Source: Sulfurospirillum sp.
Lineage (GTDB): Bacteria; Campylobacterota; Campylobacteria; Campylobacterales; Sulfurospirillaceae
Reading direction: 5' to 3'
NCBI GenBank assembly: GCA_016744795.1
Contig: JADGDR010000004.1
Location: forward strand, 156,328 to 220,327
Length of the DNA stretch: 64,000 nucleotides
Part shown: one piece after another, positions 63,890 to 64,000 of the stretch
Layout: the number at the start of each line of letters is the position of its first letter
Position numbering within the stretch: the first letter of the stretch is position 1
Made by a program: the position numbers and the translations under genes
The notes under the pieces: model-generated
What the model saw: only the letters and a program-made list of their open reading frames with translations
What the model was told of the DNA's origin: nothing
Databases searched by the model: none

Positions 63890-64000
63890 TTAATTTACTT
63901 CCTCAACTTTCGCACATAGATTCCAGTAAATCCATGAAGTTAATATAAGTATTAAAGCCCATAAATAGGCACATTTAGGTATAATTTTGTTACCACAACA
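63890..64000 (-). CDS. Possible partial CDS running off the right edge
   Basis: On the minus strand an open frame from the window edge ends at TAA (63890-63892); it reads PKCAYLWALILILTSWIYW then NLCAKVEEVN, a hydrophobic helix with a charged tail. Could be the C-terminus of a membrane protein. The TATAAT seen on plus at about 63980 falls in the same bases, so the region may instead hold a promoter for a gene to the right. Confidence 0.35.
   Translation of the reverse strand, partial: CCGNKIIPKCAYLWALILILTSWIYWNLCAKVEEVN

Overview
The window looks like a piece of a low-GC chromosome from a free-living, flagellated member of Campylobacterota (Epsilonproteobacteria). Sulfurimonas or a close relative is my best guess, from gene content and protein sequence; I ran no search. 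Pointers are the CosR/HsrA-type response regulator (34322-34993), YfhL-type small ferredoxins, a full RND efflux operon, a Bat/MoxR operon, Cache- and HBM-type chemoreceptors, and the mixing of flagellar genes with housekeeping genes. I found no rRNA, tRNA, CRISPR array, insertion sequence or prophage. No gene-free stretch exceeds 300 bases; the longest are 14478-14694, 17723-17956, 20009-20205 and 52247-52483, and what each holds is given in the entries.

Layout. 1-13.4 kb (+): pilT/U-like ATPase, rplY, pth, lptF/G, lysA, HAD protein, pheA, hisC, fliF, fliG, fliH, dxs and a PerR/Fur-type repressor. 13.4-17.7 kb: a convergent peroxiredoxin, a ferredoxin, ndk, and the lipid/ribosome operon yceD-rpmF-plsX-fabH. 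18-22 kb: two methyl-accepting proteins with different sensors and nearly the same output domain. 22.1-28.1 kb: a tightly overlapped moxR-DUF58-batA-batB/C-batD operon. 28.1-36 kb: mostly minus-strand genes (tyrA, ppx/gppA, ferredoxin, histidine kinase, cosR-like regulator, folB, plsY), with bamA on plus. 36-46.7 kb: nadA-nadC-flhB, membrane proteins, a DHH phosphoesterase, an M23 peptidase, minC, lpxC, tsaB and thrB. 46.7-52.2 kb: ylxR-infB-rbfA-rimP-ribD and a TauE-type permease. 52.2-59.8 kb: an accessory block with a decayed ORF, DUF309, a short TolC-like protein and a MarR-controlled tripartite RND pump. 59.8-64 kb: a radical-SAM/methyltransferase fusion, a TonB-dependent receptor and a membrane protein.

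The strongest unexplained signal is a dispersed palindrome, consensus CTTTACATGTAAAG. I count 32 copies of its TACATGTA core by eye, every one inside a protein-coding gene, in clusters (HAD gene, Bat operon, radical-SAM gene) with long empty stretches between (MCPs, flagellar block, RND operon). It is read in two frames (Leu-His-Val or Thr-Cys-Lys) in unrelated proteins, so the DNA word rather than the peptide seems to be maintained. Other leads: the radical-SAM/MnmC-like fusion, a CosR/HsrA orthologue that keeps a normal phosphoacceptor and a partner kinase, a probable AUA start for tsaB, tandem MarR operators over the efflux promoter, and a HAD protein with Gln in place of the second catalytic Asp.
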